Assembly (NCBI GenBank): GCA_002099365.1 | Contig: MSED01000003.1 | Coordinates: 3,658,001 to 3,722,000 of the forward strand | Length of the DNA stretch: 64,000 nucleotides | DNA from: Phialophora verrucosa | Lineage: Eukaryota; Ascomycota; Eurotiomycetes; Chaetothyriales; Herpotrichiellaceae | Direction of reading: 5' to 3' | In this document: positions 43,153 through 54,331 of the stretch, piece after piece | How positions within the stretch are numbered: position 1 is the stretch's first letter | Layout of the letters: each line of letters opens with the position of its first letter | Position numbers and translations under genes: made by a program | The notes under the pieces: model-generated | The model's database searches: none | Told to the model about the DNA's origin: nothing | The model's input: the letters and a program-made list of their open reading frames with translations, nothing else

Positions 43153-44914
43153 TCACCACTCCAGTATATGTTGCTCGCCATACAGTCTGGCCCTCCAATC
43201 GGCCACGGTAATGTACCGCAGACGCGCTTTCCTCTCGCCCAAAAACTCGATCTTGACCTCCCTGACCCGGGCATCACTCGGCACGGTTTCACTCTGCAGC
43301 CCCGCCAGCCGTTCCTCTCTGTCCATTGTTGTCGTCACAAACTTGCCGGTCAACACTGCGTCCCAGATTCCTTCCCGTCGGCCGCTGCTCAGCAGTAGCT
43401 GGAGTGCCCGGCGGCGAATCCGCGGATTTCTACATCGTGCCGCGATCGTATGAAGCGGCATGACATAGCCCAGACCCGAGGAGAAAGAAGGCGAAGGTCG
43501 CATTCCTGGCTGCCAACCCTGCTCCTGACCTTGACTCTGTTTCTGAACCAACTGTTCGCAGTACCGCAACATCTGTTCCAACTCGGGTTCTAGCCGGTCA
43601 AAGGCGGCCTCCCGATTTCCAGGTTCCAGGGGGTTGATGCGCAGTCGGATTGCGATCAGCGTCTGATAGACCCGCAGGATGTTAAAGTCATGCTCATCGC
43701 GGCCATCGTCACGCAACGTCCGCTGAGAGGCCAACACCTCGAGTGCCTCTCGGCTGCTCTCCAAAGAGCGACTCAGCAGCTGATGATGTGCCGTGAATGC
43801 AGCGACCTCGTCAGCCGTCCTGGGCGGGTGAAGTTCCGTATATTGCAGCAATGCTAGCAAATTGTGCCACAGGTTCTCGACGTAGCTGTGCGCCTCCGAA
43901 ATGGTTGAGAAGCTGAGCACAGGGCCGATCGCTGAGACGAGAGGGTCCCACTCCCAGCTGGTGAGAGCCTCGTCGTTGATCATGCATCGGATTTGTCCAT
44001 ATATCGACGTGAGCAGCGATCTGAGATGCGAAACAGATACCGGGAAGATGTCGGCCGGGTGACCGTGCTCACGATCATGGACCTGCGACCTGGCTTTCTC
44101 GAACGCCTGCAGCACCTTCAATCCCGACCTCACATGCTCGATCGCCTGGCCGACTTGTCCCTGCAGACACGCCAGGTACGCAAAGAGGATCGACGCCGTC
44201 AGGATATTGCAGGTCGTTTCGACGGACTGAGCCTCTCTGCGCGCCGCTTCAAACAGCGTCCCCATGAGCTGTATCGACCGGTTGGACTGCTCGATGGACA
44301 ATCTCATGGCCTCATTGTCTCTGCTCCCGCTCGAGGTGGTGGCGGACCCCTGGAATCCTTCGAACGCGGCTCCAATGGCGACAACCAAATGTCGCGTCGA
44401 AGGATAGTGGACGGCGGCCTGGAGGACCTCTCTCGCCCAGAACTGCGCGTGGAACGAGCCGCCCAAGCTTAGATCGTGGCAGGCTCGCGTCTCGAAGTAC
44501 GCGAAGCTTCTCCTCTCGGCGTCGGAGCCGAACATGTCGGCTGATGGTACCCGCCCAGGGCTGGCGTGTCGCGAAGGCGGTGCGCTGCTGCTGCTGCTCC
44601 TGACCGAGACGGACTTTGACCCCGAAGCTGAGACTGATACCGGCGCATACCCATCGCACTTCCGTCCCGTCGACGTGCACCGTCGACATGCTGGCTTTTC
44701 TTCATCGCATTTAACCTGTGTCCGATCGTCAGACCAGCGGATCAAGAAAACATACAGAACCAACACACGCGTACACGTATCCATATACGGTTTGTGTATG
44801 TCTCTGTGTGAGCAGATATCATACCTTGCGGACCTTGCAAGTCAAACACCCAGTCCTGGTTTTGGATAGGAATGGGCGTTTCCTCCTGATGGGAGCTGCC
44901 TTGCTAGGGTCCAT
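43153..44914 (-). CDS. Zn2Cys6 fungal transcription factor
   Basis: Two exons, 44914-44825 and 44715-43153, with a 109-nt intron inside the zinc cluster (after GCLTCKVRK), giving 550 residues. The cluster has all six cysteines, C23, C26, C33, C40, C43 and C50 (GCLTCKVRK/VKCDEEKPACRRC...C), preceded by a basic arm (RRKRPF). A Ser-rich linker (about 55-85) leads to the region FETRACHDLSLGGSFHAQFWAREVLQAA, which with HLVVAIGAAFEGFQ and NILTASILFAYLACLQGQ marks the DUF3468-type effector domain common to many uncharacterised fungal regulators, often near secondary-metabolite or catabolic genes. Expected in the nucleus. The short first exon with its own ATG is supported because it supplies the first half of the cluster. 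Targets unknown; neighbours include the MFS gene and the carboxypeptidase. Confidence 0.9.
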
Positions 44915-45921
44915 CTCTGCGGAAGAGAGAACGACAGTTGTTGCTGATGCTGATGCTGTTGTTGGTGCTGTTGTTTTCTAGTCTGCGCCAGCCTGGCAGA
45001 TAGATGGCGTGCACGTAGCTATTACTTATATCGTGCCTTGAGTCCTTAGGCATCCATCCCATAATAATCCAGAACGGGTTGTGTCACTACTAATTCTGCC
45101 AAAGTACAGTCCCATTGACTGACACAAGCCGCGAACCAATATACCCTGTTTTTTTGGGAACATGAACGATTCCCAGCTCGAGAGACAAACGAGATCGGAC
45201 CAAATTTGGTCCATGAGATGCTAGCATTACTTAGCATCAGACCGTCCCTGGTGGTCTGTCAGTCTGTACAAAAGGACCGCTACTTACATAGCCTGGAGGC
45301 CTGAAGATAATTTGCTTGATCGTCACCAAGTAGGACTAGGTAGGTATGTACAGCCCCGTAGTCAATCGTTTGGGGTCGCTTTTGGGGGGTTGGCGTTGAT
45401 CTTGTTGGGGCTTTGATGGGCATTTAAGCCTAGACCATGCCTAAGTAGAGGAGCTTAAAAGTCTGGGCATACACAGAAGCTTGCAGGGCCTCCAATTATA
45501 CGGAGTACAGTACTGTACGTACTTACGAGTAGGAACTCATGCACTCTTGGTAGTTAACACACTGCAAGTTACTTCAGCCCCAGGCTCTGATGCCTCCATT
45601 GACGATCGCTCCAAGCCCCGCGTTGTCGATCATCCTCCACCCGAGGACCAGTGCTCGTTCGTGCTTTGGTAGGACAGCGTTTGTGGACAATGACACGCAC
45701 ACACGAACCCTCTCGCCGACTTTGCAGTAGTATGGTGAAACTCGTAGATGAGAATGCGATTATTATTCTTGCTGTACGGCATCCCAGTTCACCGGATCAC
45801 ACGATCACTGCTATTATCCGGCGCAGAACAGCAACGAACAGCTCAAAGATCGCTCGCTGGACATTCCCATTCACCGTCGTCCGCGTCCCCTCGCGTCCGA
45901 AATTCATCTCTGCCCGACCAC
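44915..45921. other. 1-kb intergenic region upstream of the Zn2Cys6 regulator
   Basis: Between the start of the minus-strand regulator and the 3' end of the minus-strand carboxypeptidase. It contains a cluster of GTAC words (ACGGAGTACAGTACTGTACG region, 45499-45531). No gene. Confidence 0.45.
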
Positions 45922-48128
45922 CTAGTAGAGATGCCTTTTGCCGTCTGCACCCACAGTTCCAATCATGATGAAATCCTTCGTGATGGCCGTGCCGTTCGAG
46001 AACGCCGTCCCCTGGTCCTTGGTACACGTCTCCATAATGTCCCACAGGTAGCATTGCGTCGGAGCGTAGGTTGGGAGTTTGTTCTTGACGCTGAAGACAC
46101 TGCTCGGTCCGTTTGTGTGGTAATCCTTCACCTTTGTCGTCGAGACCTTGCCGATCGAGATGTCAAGGTTCTTCGTCACCCGGTTGAAGATCTGGTACGC
46201 CGTCTCCGGTTGATAGTAGGGCACTAAGGACGAGAGAGACGTGGGTCAGTTTTTTGAACGGCCCTAAACAATATCCTGTGTCGAGTAGCGATTGGCGAGA
46301 TTGGCAGACGTACCTTCGTGGCCTGCGTTGTAGACGCGGGAGAAGGAGAAATTGCCGTACTGTCGGACCGATCCTCCCACAAAGGTCGCGTTCGTGTGGA
46401 TGTCGGTATAGCCTGCTTTGCCGAATTTATCGGATATCTGCGATTTGACTGCCAGACTGATCTTTTCGCCTCCAAGCCCTGTTTTTAAGATGATCAGCAT
46501 TTGTGCTTCGGCGCAGGACAGGGAAGCAAGCCATAGAGTGAAATCTCACAATTGCATTGATAGTCGCGGTCCCCGTACACCAACGCCACCTTGACTCCTC
46601 GGTCCAGGAGCTGACCTAGGATGGCGAGATTCTTCCCACGGACGAAATCGCCCGAGAGGGCAAATCCTGCAAATGCCGATTAGAGACAGCTCAACGAAGT
46701 AGTCGGGGACAGCACTCACTGGTAGCGACTGGTACTGAATTGGCCGAAAAGTTAAGTGGGACTCCTAGGTCCCGTTGCACGGGCTTGCTGTTGAGGTATC
46801 CGGCGGCCCACTTCGGCGGGAATGAATAGGGATATTGTTGTGCAATGTCAAAGTAGTTGCGCTACAAAAGTCAACATCAGAGAAGCCTGCCCAGGAAGCG
46901 TGGAAGCATGTTGCACCTTACATTCTTCAAAAGGTACACATCGTGCATTGTCTTGAAACAGGTGTCAAAAGCCGTGGCACAGGCGCCGTTGACCTCTGCG
47001 TTGTTGCCCGTTGCCGCCGGGTCCTTTTCCGTTGCCAATGAGCGGCAGCCATCAATCAGTTTCTTGCATGCGGGCCAGCTCTGAACGCCGAATTCGTACT
47101 CCGTCTCGTTGATGACTTGGAGTCCGTAGGTGTTGTTGTAAGCCATGGCGGGATATAATGGGATTTGGGTCTCTGCATCGATACAGCCGTTGATGATGCC
47201 GAGGGTCTCGAGGTTCAAGGGTACAGCGGACTTGGACAGAGCGCCGCTCGCAATCTTGCTGTTCTGGGACTGGAAGTAATCGGCGAATGTTGGACCCCAA
47301 TGTCCTCCGTAAGACTCTGTCCAGATGCTGAACTTGTTGTTCTTCGGTTTGTATTTCGGAAATCTGCACCACGTCAAGAGGATTTCTAATCAATGGACCA
47401 CAGGGTTACTGACTGCTGAGTCCACGTCTGCATGAAATGCCAAGCCACTTCAGCTGCTCCCACCGTCGTGTCGACCGTGGTATTCGGGTTTTGAGAAGAG
47501 AAAGTGCCAAGCAGGTAGGTCGTGTTCAGATCAAGGGTGTGGACATCTGCCGATTTCACCGGGGTAACGACGAATGGGCTTGCGACCTCATCGATGGTGC
47601 CGTTTGCGAGGACATCATAAGAGAAGCCCGTCTGCACAGGCTGATCGATGTACAGCATGTTGACTTCATTGTTCCAGGACCAAGGGTTGAGTCTTGTCGA
47701 CTTGGAATCCGCGTTCACCAAGCAGGGTCCATTTTCTCCCAGCGCAGCAGGGATCGAAGGCGAGCCTGGGCCGCCCTGAAGCCAAAGTGACAGAGGAGCA
47801 TTGGCAGGGTCCTTTCGAGATTCAAAGAACCAAAAGAACGTGTGCGTAGGGTAGTTACGTCCTTCCGCCGCGTTTGCCGGGAGGTTCACGTAACCGCTGT
47901 AGGACTTGACGCCGGGAGTTGTTTCGCAGATGGTGGTCTTTAAAAGTCAGCAATAACACAGGCTACCAAGACTATAGAGTCGAGCTTCACCTGTTTGTAG
48001 GATAAAGAGATCTTTGGGTCAAGCAGTGAGCGAATGACATTCCCTTCCAGAGAAGTAGGAACCGCGGCAATGCTTGGAACGAGTGCCAATAGAGAGGGTA
48101 GTAGGAGTGAAAAGAGAGAAAACGCCAT
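45922..48128 (-). CDS. secreted serine carboxypeptidase (peptidase family S10)
   Basis: Seven exons: 48128-47991, 47937-47414, 47363-46922, 46861-46720, 46666-46550, 46478-46314, 46223-45922 (introns 53, 50, 60, 53, 71, 90 nt), 609 residues. All phases agree. The signal peptide is MAFSLFSLLLPSLLALVPSI. Catalytic elements of family S10 are all visible: WTESYGGHWGP with the nucleophile S238, YGDRDYQCNW with the Asp around 448-450, and NAGHEVPYYQP with H508. SLWLQGGPGSPS forms the oxyanion-hole region and FFWFFESRKDP the start of the core. Many N-x-S/T sites suggest glycosylation. Family role: stepwise removal of C-terminal residues from peptides at acidic pH, outside the cell or in the vacuole; the absence of a clear vacuolar propeptide favours secretion. 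A TATA-like element lies 70 bp upstream of the ATG. Confidence 0.92.
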
Positions 48129-48847
48129 TGTTGCGAAACAAGTGCTGTTGTGTATTCGAATCGACCGCAGCGACAAGAGAAAAGTGGTTGACCTACCCAT
48201 ATATACGAACCTGTCCTCGAGCTTCATGATCCGAGCCCGCCAACAGCGTCCAAGGACTCAGGCACCCCATGAATAGTCCTGTATACGGAACGAAGTCGAC
48301 TAGCTCATGAACTTGACTCGATACGATCAAGCGGTTCATGGGCATTGTGACCGAGGTGGACAGTTAATCTTGTCTCTGCGCATCTTGCGTCGGTTTGGGC
48401 AAGCCACCTCCAGATTCTGTGGTATGGGACAGCCGCCGAACTCTGTACAGTTAGTGTCTGAGCTGCTAAATGCTGCACCTCAACGTGTCGCTCTGGACAG
48501 AACGCTGGTCACCCGCCTTAGCGTCCTGCTTGCGGACGCTCTGTTCGGTTGATAATTGCAAAGGACGATTGAGAGGAGATTCAGAAGACGAGGATATTGG
48601 TGGCATTGAGGGGCAGCCCCGCTTTTGTGCAAGGGCTGATTGGTGTCGCTCGGAAAGGTCACGTGAACGGACGCTTTGGCCCCCAATTGCTGTAGCAGCT
48701 TGTTCTTTGTTAATGACCCGCGTCTGTATCCTACTCTGCTCTGCATATTGCAACTCCTTGCGGCGACGATCATGGCAGGTTCTTTTAGTGTCCGGGGACA
48801 CCAGAGATATATTTAATTTCGTCAGCCACTCTCGGTACTCTGTGCCC
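48129..48847. other. intergenic region, carboxypeptidase promoter
   Basis: About 0.7 kb between the carboxypeptidase start and the 3' end of the aminotransferase, both minus strand. It holds a TATA-like element near 48200 and no gene. Confidence 0.5.
48198..48206 (-). promoter_or_regulatory. TATA-like element upstream of the carboxypeptidase gene
   Basis: CGTATATATG on the minus strand, about 70-78 bp before the ATG at 48128, a typical distance for a fungal TATA box with a short 5' UTR. Position only; no transcription data. Confidence 0.4.
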
Positions 48848-50231
48848 TCAGCCCGCAGTCCCCCGTCTCTTGTCAAGAAAGGCATCAATCAACTCCAAGC
48901 CCCTCGCCAAGTATCCTGGATCAAGCGTGAGTTGGATCCGGACATAACCTCGAAAGTCATTCTTTGCTACGTCGTCCCCAAAGCTAAGATTTCCAGGAGA
49001 GATCAGCAGGCCCTGCTCGTTCAGAAGCCCACGACATAACTCAACATCATCCTCCGCGTCTCCATTCGAATCCGTGAATCTTATAAATGCGGTTGATCCG
49101 GCAGTTGGGCGTGTCCAAGAGCAGACTCCCTTATTCCTCTCCACGAACGCGTCCAGTATTTTGAGGCCTTCCCGCGCATTTCGCAGATGCTTGTCGAGGA
49201 TCGTGTTTCGACAGCGCCTGCTCAGTGCCTCCGTGGCTACAATCTCATCGAGGGCACTGGTGCTTTGCAACGTGTACTCTCGCGCATTCAGGATCAGGTT
49301 CAGGATGTTGCGATCCCGAGATATGATCCAGCCGACACGCACTGCTGACATTGCCCAGACTTTGCTCATCGAGCTGGTCACCACGACCTTGGTATATTCA
49401 TGTTCCACCAACGAAGGCGGAGCCGGACCTTCGTGGTAGAGCGGTCGGAATATTTCGTCGGCAAATACTGTGATGTCGTGCTCCTGGGCAAGTTTGATGA
49501 TTTCCTGCTGAGCCGCCAGATCAAGGTAGGTACCTGGAAAGCCGTCAGAAACGTGCTCTCTCTTCCGTGACCCATGTCACGAAGAGCCATTGTGCCTCTT
49601 TGGCATATCTACAGTCCCTCGCCACGGGGTCTACATAGACTGAAGTGAGGCCCATGCTTGCTTACCAGTAGGATTTTCCGGAGTGTTCAAAATGATCAGC
49701 TTGGTCGACGGCTTGATCAGTTTGCGCAGCTCCTCCACATCAGCGCGCCATCCCTTGGAAGGATCGAGTTTCCAGAGAGAAAGTTCGCAGCCCAACCGCT
49801 TCGGCAGACCTAGAAGTTGTGGATATACTGGATAAACCGAGATGACATGATCGCCGACTTGAACGAGACTGAGAAGGACAGTCATGTTGGCGCCTGTCGT
49901 TCCGGTCGTAGTCACCACATGCTCCGGCAAGACATCCTCATTGTACAACTCTGCGATGTTCTGACGAACCGCTGTTGAACCTTGAGCGCTATAGTTCGAC
50001 AACTTCAAGCCTCGCCATTGCAATGCTTCTTCGGTCTTCGCCGGGTCGCTGGACAACGCAATGAGATCATCGAGCGATAGACCTGGCGCGGCGCTCCCGC
50101 CGAGGACATATCGCGCCTTAGTCGCGTTCCCTTCAAGCCACTGAACAAGACCATATCAGCATGAGATACATTCATTGCATGCGGGACGAAATACTCACTT
50201 TTGGCAAATGGAAGGTCGCCAACTGCACCAT
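48848..50231 (-). CDS. class I/II PLP-dependent aminotransferase
   Basis: Three exons: 50231-50199, 50140-49666, 49533-48848 (introns 58 and 132 nt), 397 residues. The 11-codon first exon (MVQLATFHLPK) continues as WLEGNATKARYVLGGSAAPGL; an in-frame stop lies upstream of its ATG. Fold-type I landmarks: TTGTTGANMTVLLSLVQVGD, LIILNTPENPTG with the substrate-side Asn, ADEIFRPLYHEG with the Asp that pairs with the cofactor nitrogen, and TSSMSKVWAMSAVRVGWI with the Schiff-base lysine at K227, then an Arg in RIQLTLDPGY suited to the substrate carboxylate. It is complete and probably active. No presequence, so cytosolic. The small size and first-exon motif resemble fungal aminotransferases of the capreomycidine-synthase-like or ACC-synthase-like branch, but the amino donor and acceptor cannot be assigned. 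Confidence 0.9.
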
Positions 50232-50887
50232 TTCGAACGCAGCCTCAGCGTTTTCAGCTTTCTACCTTTTCACAGCAGATATCAGCCGGAACTGCACAAC
50301 CAGGAATATACTTGAGAACCTTTGTCCAACCTTGGGAGCAATGAATCTTGTAGATTGATCTGTGTCAAAACGCGCATGACTCACTTCATACATATGGGTG
50401 CGTACACACGCCCTTGCGCAAGACTAGAGCATATGCTGGGATGACTGTGCTTGGCATGATGGAGGCTTTCACTTGCTTGCGCAGTGCCACCCATTGAAGT
50501 CTGAGTTTCAGGCGTCCGGGAATCACAACCCCCACGAATGAATGCCGCTCTAACACCGCCATTTAATACGGGACCCAAGCTCAAACACCGAAGCTTGCCC
50601 CTTCGGACGAAATGCATAGGTCAGGGCACGCGTACCCCATATGCGAAGCTGCTGCTGTTGATGACCAATATCAGGCGTACAGGCGTTCAGGCGTACAAAC
50701 GCATGCGCGGGTACTTCGACTGCTGAGGAAGCCTCGTAAGTTAGCGGTATTCATCGATCGATCGACCGGTCGAAGGTTCGAAATTCAAGCACCATCTGCC
50801 ATCTAGTCGGCGTTGGAGCATACATAGCTAGGAACCCGCACCAAACACTGAGTAATCTAAGCATCTTCCGTCCGTGGACTATCGTGA
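50232..50887. other. intergenic region upstream of the aminotransferase
   Basis: About 0.65 kb without recognisable gene, between the aminotransferase start and the SDR remnant. It should carry the aminotransferase promoter. Confidence 0.4.
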
Positions 50888-51181
50888 TCAAATATTGAAA
50901 CCTGAGCCTTCTTTGCCCCAATATACTGAACGAATTTTAGCAATGGACTCGTCACAGTCAGTGTCTGATTCAAGAACTCCGACCATGGTATCTTTGGCGA
51001 AAGTGACTGCGTTCAAGGCGGCCTCTTTCCCCTTTCCCAGACTCCTCGCCCCGAGCAGGACGTGGTAGCTGGGTTGTTCTGCCGCCAGCTTCTTCTCACT
51101 CTCAAACCGGGCGCCTGGGTTGACTGCGGTGATCATGACGACGGTATGAGGGCAGACACGCATTCTGGGTAGAGATTGCAT
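50888..51181 (-). pseudogene. decayed N-terminal fragment of an SDR-type dehydrogenase
   Basis: A 97-codon frame with an ATG. Its product has the layout of an SDR Rossmann N-terminus: TVVMITAVNPGARFESEKKL aligns by eye with the TGxNxGIGxxxAxxL cofactor loop, YHVLLGARSLGKGKEA with the second strand and its R/D specificity position, and VLESDTDCDESIAKIRSVY with the LDVTDxxSI step. The glycine-rich loop has lost key glycines, and the frame ends right where NNAG should come. No downstream exon restoring NNAG or YxxxK was found in the next kilobase. Most simply this is a relic of a once longer gene. A short live protein is less likely. Confidence 0.5.
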
Positions 51182-51602
51182 GAACTACTTTTTCTGTCCA
51201 TCTGATTTGGCGTTGGAAGCATGAGGAGGGTACGGTTTGCGCAAGAAACGCAATACCTGGAGGCCAGGGTTTCGGAGATGATTCTTTACATATCGTTATC
51301 CTCTCATTTCAAGAGCCCGCTGTCCCACCCGGCCATTCTAGATTTTTAAGCAATGTATCACTCCGGAAATCATAAATCATGACAGAAACATGGCAAGCGA
51401 AGCACTGGGATATCTGTCGCACTAGAGTCCTTCCATTGCTTGGGGGACGAGCCTGCAGCTGGCGACTAGTTCTCGAGCAGGCCACTCAGCAGGAGCTGAT
51501 CGATGGCGAGGCTGAGAATGTTCCTGAGCGCCTTGCCGACGCCGGTCGGTAGGCACTCTGTAGCGCTCCTCGGAGCACACGTACACCGCCACTTGGGACT
51601 GT
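51182..51602. other. intergenic region beyond the FMO-fusion gene
   Basis: About 0.4 kb between the SDR remnant and the stop of the minus-strand FMO-fusion gene; probably that gene's 3' UTR. No gene was recognised. Confidence 0.4.
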
Positions 51603-54331
51603 TTAATCACGAGAACCAACCGATCCCTTCGCATGCTTGGTGGCAAGGATGTTCTCTCTCCACCACCAACTGAGTAGGACAACCGCTCCAGGGCCGATCA
51701 GATATGTGCCTGCAATGGCCGAAACGGCAACTCTTATCCAGCTGACAGATGTCATTTCAGCCTCCTTAAGATCACCGATGAGATATGCCAGCCATAGAAA
51801 TGCCGCGCCAAAGCAGACAGTCTCGTCGACTTGCAAGAACAGTCTCATTCCGGAGTTCAGGTCGAGATTCCCGTCCGCAGAGGAGATTGCAGATCTCAGA
51901 ACTGTCCAGTCCGGAAAGAATATCGTTGATAGGGAAGAACCTGAGGTATAACGAGCGGCATTGAATACCAATGCCGAAAGACTTGCGAAGGACCAAACCG
52001 CCATCCTAGTGTACGGCATATCGGCCTCGATATTGTAGATTCGGTCATGTCTTGTCGTATCCTTTACGATAGTTCTTCGGAGCACGTAGTGCAGGAAGAT
52101 GGATAGAACCGGGAATGCTTGCCAGATTGCGTTGACCGTCAAGCGGTGGTCAGAGTTGGGAAGATAATACATGGCCAAGGTTGGAATCGTGAACGCCAGG
52201 AACACAGAAACTCCGGCCGTCTTTGCCGCGGCGACATTGACCAGTCGCCAGTCCTTTGCCGCATAATCCGCCATTGGGCTCTGCACATAATGCACAAAGA
52301 ACCAAACAGGCCCGACAACGCCAATCCCGAGAAGCTGGAATGCAACTCCGTAAAGAAGCGGAAGTGTGAAGGTGAATTTGAGTTCGTTGGCCCTTCGATG
52401 CGCTTCGAGGACGTAGATCAGCCATAATGGTGTCAAATCAATCAGGAACGAGACCGCCTGGATCTTTTGCATCGGGTCGATGTCTAGGACAGAAGGAGAG
52501 AACGCTGTGACGAGCAGGGCGAACGGGCTAAGCTGTGTCGGAAGTTTCCAAACCCGGCCGTTGAATTCGAGTTGGCCTGATGCAAGGCTCACGGCGACTG
52601 TACTCTGCAGGGTAGGTTGAGCCAGGATATAGGAGAAGACGCGATGCGCGAGGAAGCTGAGAACCAGGAAAGGGAGAGCGATGAACGCCCGTTTGGCAAA
52701 AGGCCGCTTCGTCCCCGGCCCGTAATTCTGCTTTGTTGTTAGCTTTTCAAAAGGAGCGGGCAGGAGTCGGAAGGGACGGCATATAGTTACCGCTCCGAAA
52801 GAAAACTTGCCTGATTGAAGCGCATGTTGCCTTGGAATGATCTCGTCGGTACCTGTAAGTAGTCGAGTTTCTCGGCTCCGACAGTGCTGAGTGTGATCTG
52901 GTCAATGAGCCAGTCGCCAACCCAAGGAATGACGGATAGAACTAAGAATTCCTCCTTCGAGCTTTTCAGTGCCTCTAGTCTGGTTATAAGATTTGAGGTC
53001 TTGAAGGTCGATGTTGCTCGCGGCAGCCGTCGTTCGTGGAAACTCTTCAACGCTTGTTCCACCTCTTTTTGAGAAGGATCGGTGGTCTGGTGTGCAAGCT
53101 GGTATAATTTATTGGCAAGTAGAGCTGCTGACTCAATTGCGCTGTTACCGCCTTGCCCAATGTTAGGCGTCCACTGTCCTCGTCAGCTCGCTCTTGGCGA
53201 CAGTGTGGTATTCACATACCTTGTGAACTGAATCTCCCATGCAGACAAGGCGTCCCCACGTCCAATGCCGAAAGAGTGCTTCTTCCAAAGGGACCAGTTT
53301 GTACGCCAAACGGTTCTTCCAGATGTCGGCGAACCTCACCTTGTCGTTCATCTGGACTAACGAGGATCGATGTGCCAAAGCCACAGCATCGTCATCCGAG
53401 AACTTTGGAATGTTTGGGATCCGGTGTTCCCTGTCTAGCTTTTCGAAGACGAACCAAAAGACGCGGCCTGATTTGTCGTTCGCATGCAGAAAGGAGAGGT
53501 CATGGCCGAGGATTTGGTTGAAAATGCCCACGTCTTCTGGCCTGTCGAGCCCCGATGTCGACTTCGAGACGCCGTACATGCACTTGTACTCTGATGACAT
53601 GGCTACGGTCGTCAGCAGAGCCATACAAGGTGTGAGCGCTACTTGACATACCGGTTTTGTCAGTGGGATCAAGCAGATGTGGCTCATTGACCTCTATATG
53701 ACGGAACATCTCCTGGCGTACAATGCTATGGACTCCATCAGCACCGACAATGACGTCTCCGGTGTATGTGGTTCCATCTTTGCACTGGACGGTCGCGGTT
53801 TGGTGATTGTGGTCAATTCTCGATACTCTCTTACTGAGGAGCAGATGACGCTTGTCCTTGATGTTGTCGTAAAGTGTAGCAAGAAGAAAGTGACGGTCGC
53901 AGAAGTAGATGGGATAGCCGAGCCCTATGTAAAGTCAGAATGTGACTGCCGGGAGGCAGCATTCACGAACGCTTGAAATTGACTACTGCCTGGTCCGAAA
54001 CCCTCAGCATCCTGCCATCCTTCCATGTTCTCGTATGGACGATAGGGTCGGTGTGGCGCTCCAATGTCGCGACTAGAGCGGTGTCAGGCTGACATATTGC
54101 TGACCAGCGAATGTGTAGTCTTGAAAGTGAGGGAGACTTACAACATCCTATCTGATCGAGGACTCGGTTGCCGTTCGCGCCCATTGCTATCGAAGCACCG
54201 ACTGCAGGTGCGAATTGATCTTTGCTCTCCAAAAGTACATAGTCGACTTTACCCTGTTCAAGAGCATTTGCCAGAATGAGGCCAGAAACACCACCGCCAA
54301 CAATGATGACTTTGAAAGTTGTCGAAGCCAT
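51603..54331 (-). CDS. FAD-dependent monooxygenase fused to a C-terminal multi-pass membrane domain
   Basis: Six exons: 54331-54142, 54072-53971, 53924-53652, 53602-53220, 53173-52811, 52727-51603, giving 811 residues. Residues 1-430 are a group A flavin monooxygenase: IIVGGGVSGLILANALEQGK (FAD-binding GxGxxG), LESKDQFAPAVGAS, RLGYPIYFCDR, DVIVGADGVHSIVR (DG motif), and GRLVCMGDSVHKWTPNIGQG (GD motif). The C-terminal 375 residues contain about eight hydrophobic segments (for example LIDLTPLWLIYVLEA, LGIGVVGPVWFFVHYV, CFGAAFLWLAYLIGDL), so the protein is membrane-bound, probably in the ER. Fungal FMOs with this layout are often tied to meroterpenoid or other lipophilic secondary metabolites; function here is not assignable. 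The second intron (46 nt) has a weak GTTCGT donor, chosen because it alone keeps phase before RLGYP. The fifth is a GC-AG intron. An in-frame ATG at 54430 would add 33 residues. Confidence 0.82.
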
